Positions 1 to 5,334 are shown, counted from the stretch's first letter. The stretch: DNA of 5,356 nucleotides from Pseudomonadota bacterium (GCA_030610915.1 JAUWQS010000146.1:1-5356), one strand, 5' to 3'. The notes: generated from the sequence alone by a model not told the origin. Numbers and translations are program-made.

Positions 1-854
1 CGCTCAATGGCCAGACCTGCAATTTTTGTATCCTGATCCGTTATCCCCTCTTCGGCGTCTATAAGTATAAGGGCGACATTGCTTCTGCTTATGGTCTTGA
101 TGGCCTGAAGAACGCTGTATTTTTCAAGGGTAACGCTTACCCTGCTTTTTCGCCTTATCCCCGCGGTATCGATCAGCAGATATTTTTTGTCATTTAATTC
201 GAAAGGGGTGTCTATTGCGTCTCTCGTGGTTCCGGGGACAGGGTTGACTATAGTCCGCTCAAAACCCAGTATTTTGTTGATTAGAGAGGATTTTCCGACA
301 TTCGGTTTTCCTATTACGGCAATTTTTATCCTCTCTTCATCTTCGTCCATCTCGACAGAAGGGGGCAGGTGTTTGACGACGTTGTCCATTAACCCTCCGA
401 CACCTGCTCCATGTTCGGCGGATATGCTATAGAGCTTTTCGATTCCCAGCCGGTAAAACTCATAGACAAGCGCTTCGTGTCTTGGACCGTCGATTTTGTT
501 AATGACGAAAAAAACCGGTTTTTTGACGTCTCGGAGGATATTGGTGATCTCCGCGTCCGATGGTGTCAGACCCTCTCTTCCGTCCATGAGAAAGATGATT
601 ACATCAGCCTCCTCTATGGCAAGATTGGTTTGTTCACGCATCTGGATCAGCATTTTTTCCGTTGAGACAGGCTCGAATCCGCCTGTATCGATCAACATGA
701 ATTTGTTGTCGTCCCAGGTACAATCCTCGTAATTTCGATCCCGTGTGGCCCCCGGTTCGTTGATTACGATAGCCTTTTTCCTACCGCTCAGACGATTGAA
801 AAGGGTTGATTTCCCAACATTAGGTCTTCCTATTATTGCAATAACCGGTTTCAA
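1..854 (-). CDS. der: GTPase Der (EngA), double-domain ribosome assembly GTPase, 3'-truncated by the window
   Basis: Der is an essential tandem GTPase that works in 50S ribosomal subunit assembly. My translation gives 284 complete codons. The first G domain has the P-loop GRPNVGKS at residues 9-16, T37 as switch I (G2), DTGG at 56-59, NKID at 119-122 and SAEHG at 145-149. An acidic linker (EMDEDEE, 168-174) follows. The second G domain has GKPNVGKS at 182-189, T210 in PGTTRD and DTAG at 229-232. The second G4 motif and the C-terminal KH-like domain lie beyond the edge. The start is TTG at 854-852: an in-frame TGA sits three codons upstream, no ATG or GTG lies before the P-loop, and an AAGAGG ribosome-binding site is 10 nt away. 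It is the last visible gene of the operon, separated from era by a repeat-filled gap. Two G domains in one chain exclude other Era-family proteins. Confidence 0.96.
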   Translation of the reverse strand, partial: MKPVIAIIGRPNVGKSTLFNRLSGRKKAIVINEPGATRDRNYEDCTWDDNKFMLIDTGGFEPVSTEKMLIQMREQTNLAIEEADVIIFLMDGREGLTPSDAEITNILRDVKKPVFFVINKIDGPRHEALVYEFYRLGIEKLYSISAEHGAGVGGLMDNVVKHLPPSVEMDEDEERIKIAVIGKPNVGKSSLINKILGFERTIVNPVPGTTRDAIDTPFELNDKKYLLIDTAGIRRKSRVSVTLEKYSVLQAIKTISRSNVALILIDAEEGITDQDTKIAGLAIE

Positions 855-864
855 TAGATGTCAA

Positions 865-870
865 CCTCTT
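865..870 (-). promoter_or_regulatory. Ribosome-binding site of der
   Basis: On the minus strand AAGAGG lies 10 nt before the TTG codon at 854-852. Together with the in-frame stop just upstream of that codon, it fixes TTG as the start of der. Confidence 0.6.
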
Positions 871-875
871 GTTAA

Positions 876-938
876 GTTTCGGGTTTTGGGTTTTGTGTTT
901 CGGGTTGCAAGTTTCGTGTTTCTGGTTTTGTGTTCAAA
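876..938. repeat. Degenerate heptamer array, GTTTCGG-type, nine units
   Basis: On the plus strand nine consecutive 7-nt units can be read without any phase change: GTTTCGG, GTTTTGG, GTTTTGT, GTTTCGG, GTTGCAA, GTTTCGT, GTTTCTG, GTTTTGT and GTTCAAA. A G stands at every seventh base from 876 to 932. The array fills most of the gap between era and der and no gene is visible in it. An inverted array of nearly the same word lies at 943-977. Confidence 0.85.
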
Positions 939-942
939 AAAA

Positions 943-977
943 CAACTCGAAACTCGAAACTTTAAACTCGAAACTCT
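943..977. repeat. Degenerate heptamer array, AAACTCG-type, inverted partner of 876-938
   Basis: Five 7-nt units are read on the plus strand: CAACTCG, AAACTCG, AAACTTT, AAACTCG and AAACTCT. The reverse complement of AAACTCG, rotated, is GTTTCGA, so this is the word of the neighbouring array in opposite orientation. The last unit runs into the stop codon of era (976-978), so the array abuts the coding sequence directly. Confidence 0.85.
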
Positions 978-1863
978 ATCTTGAGTAGCCAAATTCCTTG
1001 AGCATCCTGGGATCCCTGGTCCATCCTTTACTTACCTTGATGAACAACTCAAGATATACCCTGGTTGCAAAGAATCTTTCCATTTCCAATCTTGCCTGCT
1101 GTCCGATTTTTTTCAACATAGTCCCCTTTTTCCCGATAAGTATGCCCTTTTGTGAATCTTTTTCCAGGTTTATAGAGGCCTGAATCCTGATCAGGTTTCT
1201 GCTCTCATCTTCTTTAAAAGAATCCACGACGACGGCAGTTGAATAAGGTATTTCCTGATGAGTTAACAGGATTACCTTTTCCCTGATTATCTCGGCGGCT
1301 AAGAATCGTTCGGATGAATCTGTTATCATGTCGTCAGGAAAATATCTCGGTCCTTCAGGGAGATTTTCCCACAATATATCAATGAGGACGTTCAGGCCAT
1401 CACCTTTCAAGGCTGAGACCGGGACAATCTCTCTGAATGGGAAGAGATATCTGAACTCATCTATCAGGGGCAGAAGCTTATTCTTTTCGACAAGATCGAT
1501 CTTATTGATAACCAGTATAACCGGCGCTTTTACGCCCTGCAATGATTTTATGATAAAGATATCATCATTATGAGGCACTGTATTGGCCTCGATAAGCAGG
1601 AGAAGCATGTCCATATCCCCGAAGGTATCGATGGCGGCATTAACCATAAATTTATTGAGGGGTGTCTTCGCCTTGTGGATTCCCGGGGTGTCTAAAAAAA
1701 TAATTTGACCGTTTTCGAGATTTTTGATGCCCTTTATTCTGTTTCTCGTGGTCTGTGGTTTATGGGTGGTGATGGCTATCTTTTCACCCATAATCCCGTT
1801 GAGCAGCGTCGACTTTCCGACATTCGGCCTTCCTATGATTCCTACAAAACCGGATTTAAACAA
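976..1863 (-). CDS. era: GTPase Era, 16S rRNA-binding ribosome assembly factor
   Basis: Era is a membrane-associated GTPase that binds the 3' end of 16S rRNA during 30S maturation. The 295-residue product has the usual family length and all its motifs: P-loop GRPNVGKS at 11-18, the QTTR switch I at 37-40, DTPG at 58-61, NKID at 120-123 and SALKG at 150-154. A C-terminal type II KH domain covers roughly 200-285, with the GKKG loop at 244-247. The start codon is TTG (1863-1861), although the protein begins with Met: a TAG stop lies in frame five codons upstream, there is no alternative start before the P-loop, and an AGGGAG ribosome-binding site is 8 nt away. It lies 31 nt after the radical SAM gene and 121 nt before der, consistent with one transcript. 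The KH domain separates it from Der and other TRAFAC GTPases. Confidence 0.97.
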   Translation of the reverse strand: MFKSGFVGIIGRPNVGKSTLLNGIMGEKIAITTHKPQTTRNRIKGIKNLENGQIIFLDTPGIHKAKTPLNKFMVNAAIDTFGDMDMLLLLIEANTVPHNDDIFIIKSLQGVKAPVILVINKIDLVEKNKLLPLIDEFRYLFPFREIVPVSALKGDGLNVLIDILWENLPEGPRYFPDDMITDSSERFLAAEIIREKVILLTHQEIPYSTAVVVDSFKEDESRNLIRIQASINLEKDSQKGILIGKKGTMLKKIGQQARLEMERFFATRVYLELFIKVSKGWTRDPRMLKEFGYSR

Positions 1864-1871
1864 TCTTTTGT

Positions 1872-1877
1872 CTCCCT
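1872..1877 (-). promoter_or_regulatory. Ribosome-binding site of era
   Basis: AGGGAG on the minus strand is 8 nt from the TTG codon at 1863-1861, which supports that codon as the start of era. It directly follows the T-run that ends the AGCTCTT heptamer array. Confidence 0.65.
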
Positions 1878-1882
1878 AAAAA

Positions 1883-1914
1883 AGCTCTTAGCTCTTAGCT
1901 TTGAGCTTTCAGCT
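1883..1914. repeat. Heptamer array AGCTCTT/AGCTTTS at the radical SAM-era junction
   Basis: On the plus strand four 7-nt units plus a partial one are read: AGCTCTT, AGCTCTT, AGCTTTG, AGCTTTC and AGCT. The stop codon of the radical SAM gene (1897-1895) falls inside the array, so the last six residues of that protein are encoded by it. On the transcript, the AAAGCT of one unit could pair with AGCTTT just before a run of six U (1883-1878), giving a weak terminator- or attenuator-like shape. The stem is short and AT-rich, so I do not call it a terminator. Just upstream of the array in the gene, GTCCGG occurs twice (1916-1921 and 1925-1930). Confidence 0.85.
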
Positions 1915-3004
1915 CGTCCGGTTTGTCCGGATTAAGTTCAATGTTGACTATTTTCTGACCACTGACCACTGACCCCCATGTCTTCCCACGGACGGCCATC
2001 ACAAGTGATCTCCTTTTCTGGAGAGTATCTGTCTTTACTGAAATTTCTGCAAGATTAAACCGCCTTTTCAACATCAATATGTTTTGATTTTTCAGGCCGC
2101 GAAAGCTTGAAACATCTTTCGGTGACATGGTGAAAGTTACCTCTCTACTTTTGGTTTTAGCAAGCTCCATGAGTGACGATGCCATATCAAGAAAGATGGA
2201 CCCCTCTACGAGAGATCTGAAAGCCGGGTGAAATGGGCCGGCGATAATGCTTCCTTCTTCCTCCATCTCTCTTGTCGTCTGGAGTCCGAGCCTTATGACG
2301 GGGATGTCGGCTTCTTCAAATCTTATAAGAGCGTATTTACAATAATCGATCGCGTCAACCATGGTCATAGGAATATAGCAGGAATGTCGATAAGACTCTG
2401 CCAGGGCAGTATCCTTGAAGACAATGGTTGGATGGATCCTCACCGTGTCCGGGTGAAGCGCAATGATCTCATCGACTGTATATTCAAATTTTTCCATGCT
2501 GTCCCCGGGGAGCCCGACCATGAGATGCACGCCTGTCTCAAAACCTCTGTCTTTAAGGATTTGCACGGCGTTTCTTACGTCCGATGATGAGTGCCCCCTG
2601 CCGGCCAGATTCAAGACCTCATCAACCATTGATTGCGCCCCGATCTCCACGGTTCTGACATAGAACTTTTCAAGCAGGTCTAATCTCTCGCTGTCAATAT
2701 AGTCCGGCCTTGTGGAGATCCTGATGGAATCGATCAACCCTTCCTCTATGAACGGTTTTGCAAATCCGAGAAGTTCTGTCTGATATCTTTTATCGATACC
2801 GGTGAAATTACCGCCGTAAAATGCGATCTGAATACGATCAACCTTTCGTCGTTTATTGTTGAGATATTTGAGCGCTGTTCCCCGGAATGTACTTTCTGTT
2901 ATTCTGTCAGGAAAATCCCCGGCAGTCTTTTTCTCGTTGCAGAATACACATCTGTTCGGGCATCCACGATTACTGATAAATACTGGAATGATTAATTGCG
3001 ACAT
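1895..3004 (-). CDS. Elp3-like radical SAM protein, substrate unknown
   Basis: This 369-residue radical SAM enzyme resembles the radical SAM half of Elongator protein 3 (COG1243-like). The 4Fe-4S cluster motif CxxxCxxC is C15, C19, C22 (CPNRCVFC), unusually close to the N-terminus. AFYGGNFTG (61-69) corresponds to the SAM-binding GGE-type motif. ISTRPDYID (96-104), VEIGAQSM (119-126), GRGH (135-138) and LMVGLPGDS (161-169) are typical of Elp3-like barrels, and FHPAFRSLVE (258-267) marks a conserved C-terminal extension. Elp3 proteins are over 500 residues and carry an acetyltransferase domain, which is absent here, so tRNA wobble-uridine acetylation should not be assumed. The start is ATG with only a weak GAG upstream; the cysteine motif is too near the N-terminus for a later start. 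Neighbours mtaB, rnc, era and der suggest an RNA- or ribosome-linked role, which is inference. Residues 344-350 and 364-369 are encoded by heptamer repeats, so the C-terminus may be recently altered. Confidence 0.88.
   Translation of the reverse strand: MSQLIIPVFISNRGCPNRCVFCNEKKTAGDFPDRITESTFRGTALKYLNNKRRKVDRIQIAFYGGNFTGIDKRYQTELLGFAKPFIEEGLIDSIRISTRPDYIDSERLDLLEKFYVRTVEIGAQSMVDEVLNLAGRGHSSSDVRNAVQILKDRGFETGVHLMVGLPGDSMEKFEYTVDEIIALHPDTVRIHPTIVFKDTALAESYRHSCYIPMTMVDAIDYCKYALIRFEEADIPVIRLGLQTTREMEEEGSIIAGPFHPAFRSLVEGSIFLDMASSLMELAKTKSREVTFTMSPKDVSSFRGLKNQNILMLKRRFNLAEISVKTDTLQKRRSLVMAVRGKTWGSVVSGQKIVNIELNPDKPDELKAQS
1955..1974. repeat. Heptamer array CTGACCA, about 2.9 units, inside the radical SAM coding end
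   Basis: On the plus strand CTGACCA occurs twice in tandem (1955-1961, 1962-1968), followed by CTGACC (1969-1974). It encodes residues 344-350 (GSVVSGQ) of the radical SAM protein. The word differs from the AGCTCTT array 41 bases away, but the period is the same. Confidence 0.8.
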
Positions 3005-3026
3005 GTCGTAACTACTCAGGTGGATA

Positions 3027-3054
3027 GGCTGAAGGCTGTTAGGAAAAGACTGAA
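3027..3054. repeat. Degenerate heptamer array GGCTGAA, four units
   Basis: The plus strand reads GGCTGAA, GGCTGTT, AGGAAAA, GACTGAA in one 7-nt phase. The third unit is badly diverged, so only the first two and the fourth are persuasive. Confidence 0.5.
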
Positions 3055-3058
3055 CGTT

Positions 3059-3086
3059 GAAATTAGAAAATAGAAACTGGAAATTT
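3059..3086. repeat. Heptamer array GAAATTA, four units
   Basis: The plus strand reads GAAATTA, GAAAATA, GAAACTG, GAAATTT with no phase change. The inverted partner array is at 3153-3180. Aligned base by base, this array and the reverse complement of the partner agree at 22 of 28 positions by my hand count. Confidence 0.85.
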
Positions 3087-3103
3087 AGCCTTCATGCTTT
3101 TAT

Positions 3104-3117
3104 GGGTTCAGGGTTCA
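3104..3117. repeat. Two tandem GGGTTCA heptamers
   Basis: GGGTTCA occurs twice back to back and is followed by GGAGG. It is short, but it shares the 7-nt period of the flanking arrays and sits in the loop between the two inverted GAAATTA-type arrays. Confidence 0.65.
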
Positions 3118-3152
3118 GGAGGTAAATATCTTTGAACTCTTCCATCTCTCCC

Positions 3153-3180
3153 AAATTTCTAATTTCCAATTTCAATTTTC
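3153..3180. repeat. Heptamer array AATTTC-type, four units, inverted partner of 3059-3086
   Basis: The plus strand reads AAATTTC, TAATTTC, CAATTTC, AATTTTC. The reverse complement is GAAAATT, GAAATTG, GAAATTA, GAAATTT, the same word family as 3059-3086. The rnc transcript could fold the two arrays onto each other across a 66-nt loop, with 22 Watson-Crick and 2 G-U pairs in 28 positions. Confidence 0.85.
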
Positions 3181-3181
3181 A

Positions 3182-3195
3182 AGCCGTGAACGGCT
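3182..3195. repeat. Small palindrome just after rnc
   Basis: AGCCG-TGAA-CGGCT forms a 5-bp stem with a 4-nt loop, 9 nt beyond the rnc stop codon. No U-run follows on the rnc transcript, so it is not a convincing intrinsic terminator. It might protect the 3' end or be incidental. Confidence 0.45.
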
Positions 3196-3204
3196 GCCTT
3201 TTGT

Positions 3205-3915
3205 CTATCCGTTTTTTTCCAGTTTCTCTATCGCCTTTTTTGCCGCCTGTTGTTCAGCCTCTTTTTTATTTTTCCCGATGCCCGTTGTTGAGATTACATC
3301 TGAAATGGATAATTTTATCTGGAATATTTTATCGTGATCAGGCCCGTATTCACTAATCAGGCTGTACTTTGGTATCACCTTGAACCTGTTCTGGCTGATC
3401 TCCTGGACGCTGGTTTTATAGTCTTTGTAAATGGCCTTATCGGACTCGCTCTCGATCAGGGATCGAAACAGATTGTTTATATATTCATAACTCTTTTTGT
3501 ATCCGGAGTCGAGGTATATGGCGGCTATCACGGCTTCGAAGGTATCTGAGAGAATAGAGTTTTTAGCCCTTCCGCCCGAAAATTCTTCTCCCCTGCCAAG
3601 CAGAAGAAAATCACACGCGTGAAACTTCTTTGCCAGTTCTGCAAGCGGCTTTTCATTTACCAGAGATGCCCTCAATTTTGATAGTTGTCCCTCGTCATAA
3701 TCCGGAAACTTTTCCATTAATATCTCACTTATGCAAAGCTCGAGTACTGCATCTCCTAAAAATTCCAGCCTTTCATTATCTTTGCAGGAGTTTTCCTGTT
3801 TTTCATTTGCAAAGGATCGATGTATCAGTGCATTGTCAAGCAGGTTGATATCATTGAAAGTATATGAAATTATTTCTTCAAAATTTTTAAGTTCTTCAAT
3901 TCTCTCTTTATCCAT
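3205..3915 (-). CDS. rnc: Ribonuclease III
   Basis: RNase III is a cytoplasmic homodimeric, Mg-dependent endonuclease that cuts double-stranded RNA, including pre-rRNA stems and mRNA leaders. The 236-residue product has normal length. The nuclease domain carries the signature NERLEFLGDAVL at 47-58, with acidic residues E48, E51 and D55 corresponding to E38, E41 and D45 of the E. coli enzyme. D124 and E127 (SDTFEA) complete the active site. A double-stranded RNA-binding domain spans about 165-233, with GPDHDKIF at 191-198 and KKEAEQQAA at 217-225. The ATG lies inside the end of mtaB, giving an 8-base overlap (ATGGATAA). GGAAG sits 7 nt before the ATG, so the two genes are probably translationally coupled. 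Its own transcript continues into a potential long hairpin (3059-3180). In E. coli, rnc and era also share an operon that RNase III regulates by cutting its leader; whether that holds here is unknown. Confidence 0.97.
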   Translation of the reverse strand: MDKERIEELKNFEEIISYTFNDINLLDNALIHRSFANEKQENSCKDNERLEFLGDAVLELCISEILMEKFPDYDEGQLSKLRASLVNEKPLAELAKKFHACDFLLLGRGEEFSGGRAKNSILSDTFEAVIAAIYLDSGYKKSYEYINNLFRSLIESESDKAIYKDYKTSVQEISQNRFKVIPKYSLISEYGPDHDKIFQIKLSISDVISTTGIGKNKKEAEQQAAKKAIEKLEKNG

Positions 3916-5263
3916 TTACGATCTTCCTTCCGAATATTTTTCCCTCTTCTGCACGGTCTGCCATGACATCAACTATATTATTGATGAGCGAGGGGTTGCC
4001 GTTCGTGACAAGAACGGGGATATAGTTTTCTGAAAATCCTTTCATCAATCCTGTCTCTCCGTCTTTTTTACCTTCTATCAAAACGGCGAGTTCTTTTTCT
4101 GTGAATCTCCCGGCAAAGGCTGCCCTTTTCTTTTTACCAAGCGTTCTCAATATGTGACACCGCTTCTTTTTGATATCATTCTTAACCTTACCGGTGAAAG
4201 CCAGCGACCGTGTGCCGGGACGCTCTGAGTATGGAAAAACATGGAGGTAAGCTACGGGCAGCCCTTCGATAAATTCAAGTGTGTTCCCAAACTCCTTTTC
4301 TCCCTCGCCGGGGAACCCTGCCATTACGTCTATTCCGATGGCCATATCCGGCGCTTCATCAAGGAGTCTTTCTATGAGATATTTGAATGATTCAGTGTCG
4401 TAATTCCTCTTCATCAATGACAATATTTTATTGTCGCCGCTCTGAAGCGGTATGTGAAGATGAGGGCAAATTACCTTCGAATTTTTTATATGTGTTATCA
4501 TTTCATCCGTTATTTCAGCGGGTTCTATGGAACTCAGGCGCAGCCTTTCCACTGTTTTATTCTCCTCTGCTTTTCTCAAAAGATTGAGGAGATCTGTGGG
4601 TGGCGAGATGTCCTGACCGTAGATACCAAGGTGAATGCCCGACAGGACAATTTCCTTGTACCCTGCATCGGCAAGTCTTCCGATCTGACCAAGGGCATCT
4701 TTTTCGGGAAGGCTCCGGCTTCTTCCCCTTGCATAGGGGATAATGCAGTAACTGCAGAAAGAATTACATCCATCCTGTATTCTGATGAACGCCCTTGTGC
4801 GTTCCGGAAATCTTGAAACGGTAAAATCCGATATCCTTCTGTTCTTGCTGATATCACCGACAAGAATCTGCTGCCTGCCTGCCGCGCTTTGCCTGGCGCA
4901 GGCAGGTTTCCCCTGTGCCATATTCCGGATGATATTGGATATCTTTTCCTTTTCTGAATTTCCCGCAACAATGGTTACTCCCGGAAGATCGGCTATTTCG
5001 CGAGGCGCCATCTGGGCATAGCATCCTGTGACTATTATAGAAGCCTCAGGATTTTTCCTGTGCGCTCTCCTTATGAGTTGCCTTGACTGGTAATCCGCCG
5101 CGCCGGTAACTGTGCATGTATTTATAATGTATATGTCCGCAGTGTTGCTGAAGGGCACAACGGTAAAGCCTTTTTCTGTAACTTTTTCGATGATGCCCGC
5201 GGATTCAAACTGATTGACCTTGCATCCGAGTGTGGCCACCGCTATTTTATGTTTGTTTTCCAT
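3908..5263 (-). CDS. mtaB: tRNA (t6A37) methylthiotransferase MtaB
   Basis: MtaB converts t6A at position 37 of tRNAs reading ANN codons into ms2t6A, using two 4Fe-4S clusters and SAM. The N-terminal methylthiotransferase domain has its three cluster cysteines at C14 (LGCKVNQ), C50 (NTCTVT) and C81 (TGCYAQ). The radical SAM motif CNSFCSYC gives C166, C170 and C173. Further family motifs are SGIHLGIYG at 208-216, SSIEPAEI at 244-251, PHLHIPLQSG at 267-276, and the segments DVMAGFPGE and HVFPYSERPGT. A TRAM-like tRNA-binding tail covers roughly 385-445. The LGCKVNQ form and the length of 451 favour MtaB over MiaB or RimO. The ATG start fits the usual N-terminus, though no clear ribosome-binding site precedes it. 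A promoter lies about 40 bp upstream, making it the first gene of the operon. Residues 120-130 are encoded by a GC-rich palindrome inserted in frame in the linker between the two domains. Confidence 0.94.
   Translation of the reverse strand: MENKHKIAVATLGCKVNQFESAGIIEKVTEKGFTVVPFSNTADIYIINTCTVTGAADYQSRQLIRRAHRKNPEASIIVTGCYAQMAPREIADLPGVTIVAGNSEKEKISNIIRNMAQGKPACARQSAAGRQQILVGDISKNRRISDFTVSRFPERTRAFIRIQDGCNSFCSYCIIPYARGRSRSLPEKDALGQIGRLADAGYKEIVLSGIHLGIYGQDISPPTDLLNLLRKAEENKTVERLRLSSIEPAEITDEMITHIKNSKVICPHLHIPLQSGDNKILSLMKRNYDTESFKYLIERLLDEAPDMAIGIDVMAGFPGEGEKEFGNTLEFIEGLPVAYLHVFPYSERPGTRSLAFTGKVKNDIKKKRCHILRTLGKKKRAAFAGRFTEKELAVLIEGKKDGETGLMKGFSENYIPVLVTNGNPSLINNIVDVMADRAEEGKIFGRKIVNG
3923..3931 (-). 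promoter_or_regulatory. Ribosome-binding site of rnc inside mtaB
   Basis: The purine run GGAAGGAAG on the minus strand ends 7 nt before the rnc ATG. It lies within the last codons of mtaB, which favours coupled translation of the two genes. Confidence 0.65.
4874..4906. repeat. 33-bp GC-rich palindromic element inside mtaB
   Basis: Perfect 9-bp inverted arms, CCTGCCTGC (4874-4882) and GCAGGCAGG (4898-4906), flank a 15-nt centre. About 76 % of the 33 bases are G or C, clearly above the flanking gene sequence. It is exactly 11 codons (P120-R130: PACARQSAAGR) and falls in the variable linker between the methylthiotransferase and radical SAM domains. It looks like a small dispersed palindromic (REP/RPE-like) element tolerated in frame; whether it recurs elsewhere in the genome cannot be seen here. 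Confidence 0.7.
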
Positions 5264-5287
5264 TTGATTTCATAAAATCTTTCTGAA

Positions 5288-5303
5288 AGCGCTACAGCGC
5301 TGT
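5288..5303. repeat. Palindrome in the presumed mtaB leader
   Basis: AGCGC-TACA-GCGCT (5288-5301) can form a 5-bp stem with a 4-nt loop, and it overlaps the perfect 10-bp palindrome ACAGCGCTGT (5294-5303). It starts 2 bp downstream of the predicted -10 box, so it covers the likely transcription start. It could be an operator or a 5' mRNA hairpin; no known regulator site is recognised. Confidence 0.45.
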
Positions 5304-5305
5304 GA

Positions 5306-5334
5306 AATCTAACCCCCCAAACTTTTTTTGTCAA
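5306..5334 (-). promoter_or_regulatory. Predicted sigma-70-type promoter of the mtaB operon
   Basis: On the minus strand a perfect -35 box TTGACA (5334-5329) is followed after exactly 17 nt by TAGATT (5311-5306), which matches TATAAT at four of six positions. The spacer consists of an A-tract, GTTT and six G. Transcription would begin near 5299, about 36 nt before the mtaB ATG. It is the only convincing promoter in the window and probably drives the whole cluster. Confidence 0.6.

Larger units (their letters stand above)
3005..3204. other. 200-bp non-coding gap between rnc and the radical SAM gene
   Basis: I see no credible gene here. The gap holds four 7-nt-period arrays (3027-3054, 3059-3086, 3104-3117, 3153-3180) and a small palindrome (3182-3195). 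No convincing promoter for the radical SAM gene and no U-tailed terminator for rnc were seen, so read-through from rnc is likely. Confidence 0.7.

Noticed and set aside
876..977. Possible CRISPR array between era and der
   Set aside because: The repeats are 7 nt, tandem and without unique spacers, so this is a short tandem array and not CRISPR.
2228..2587. A 119-codon plus-strand ORF opposite the radical SAM gene
   Set aside because: It is antisense to a well-conserved gene, has no motif and no ribosome-binding site, and codes only as a shadow.
3092..3145. A 17-codon ORF on the minus strand (MEEFKDIYLLNPEPIKA) in the rnc-radical SAM gap
   Set aside because: It is very short, the purine-rich GGGAG lies only 2 nt from the ATG, and it overlaps the GGGTTCA heptamers. 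Chance or a gene remnant is more likely than a real peptide.
3182..3195. Intrinsic terminator after rnc
   Set aside because: The stem is only 5 bp and is followed by TGAAAATTG rather than a U-run on the rnc transcript.
4576..4971. A 131-codon minus-strand ORF inside mtaB
   Set aside because: It is an out-of-frame shadow of mtaB with no recognisable motif; the mtaB frame carries all the conserved cysteines.
5247..5273. An 8-codon upstream ORF (MKSNGKQT) overlapping the mtaB start in another frame
   Set aside because: There is no convincing ribosome-binding site and no run of regulatory codons, so there is no support for a leader peptide.
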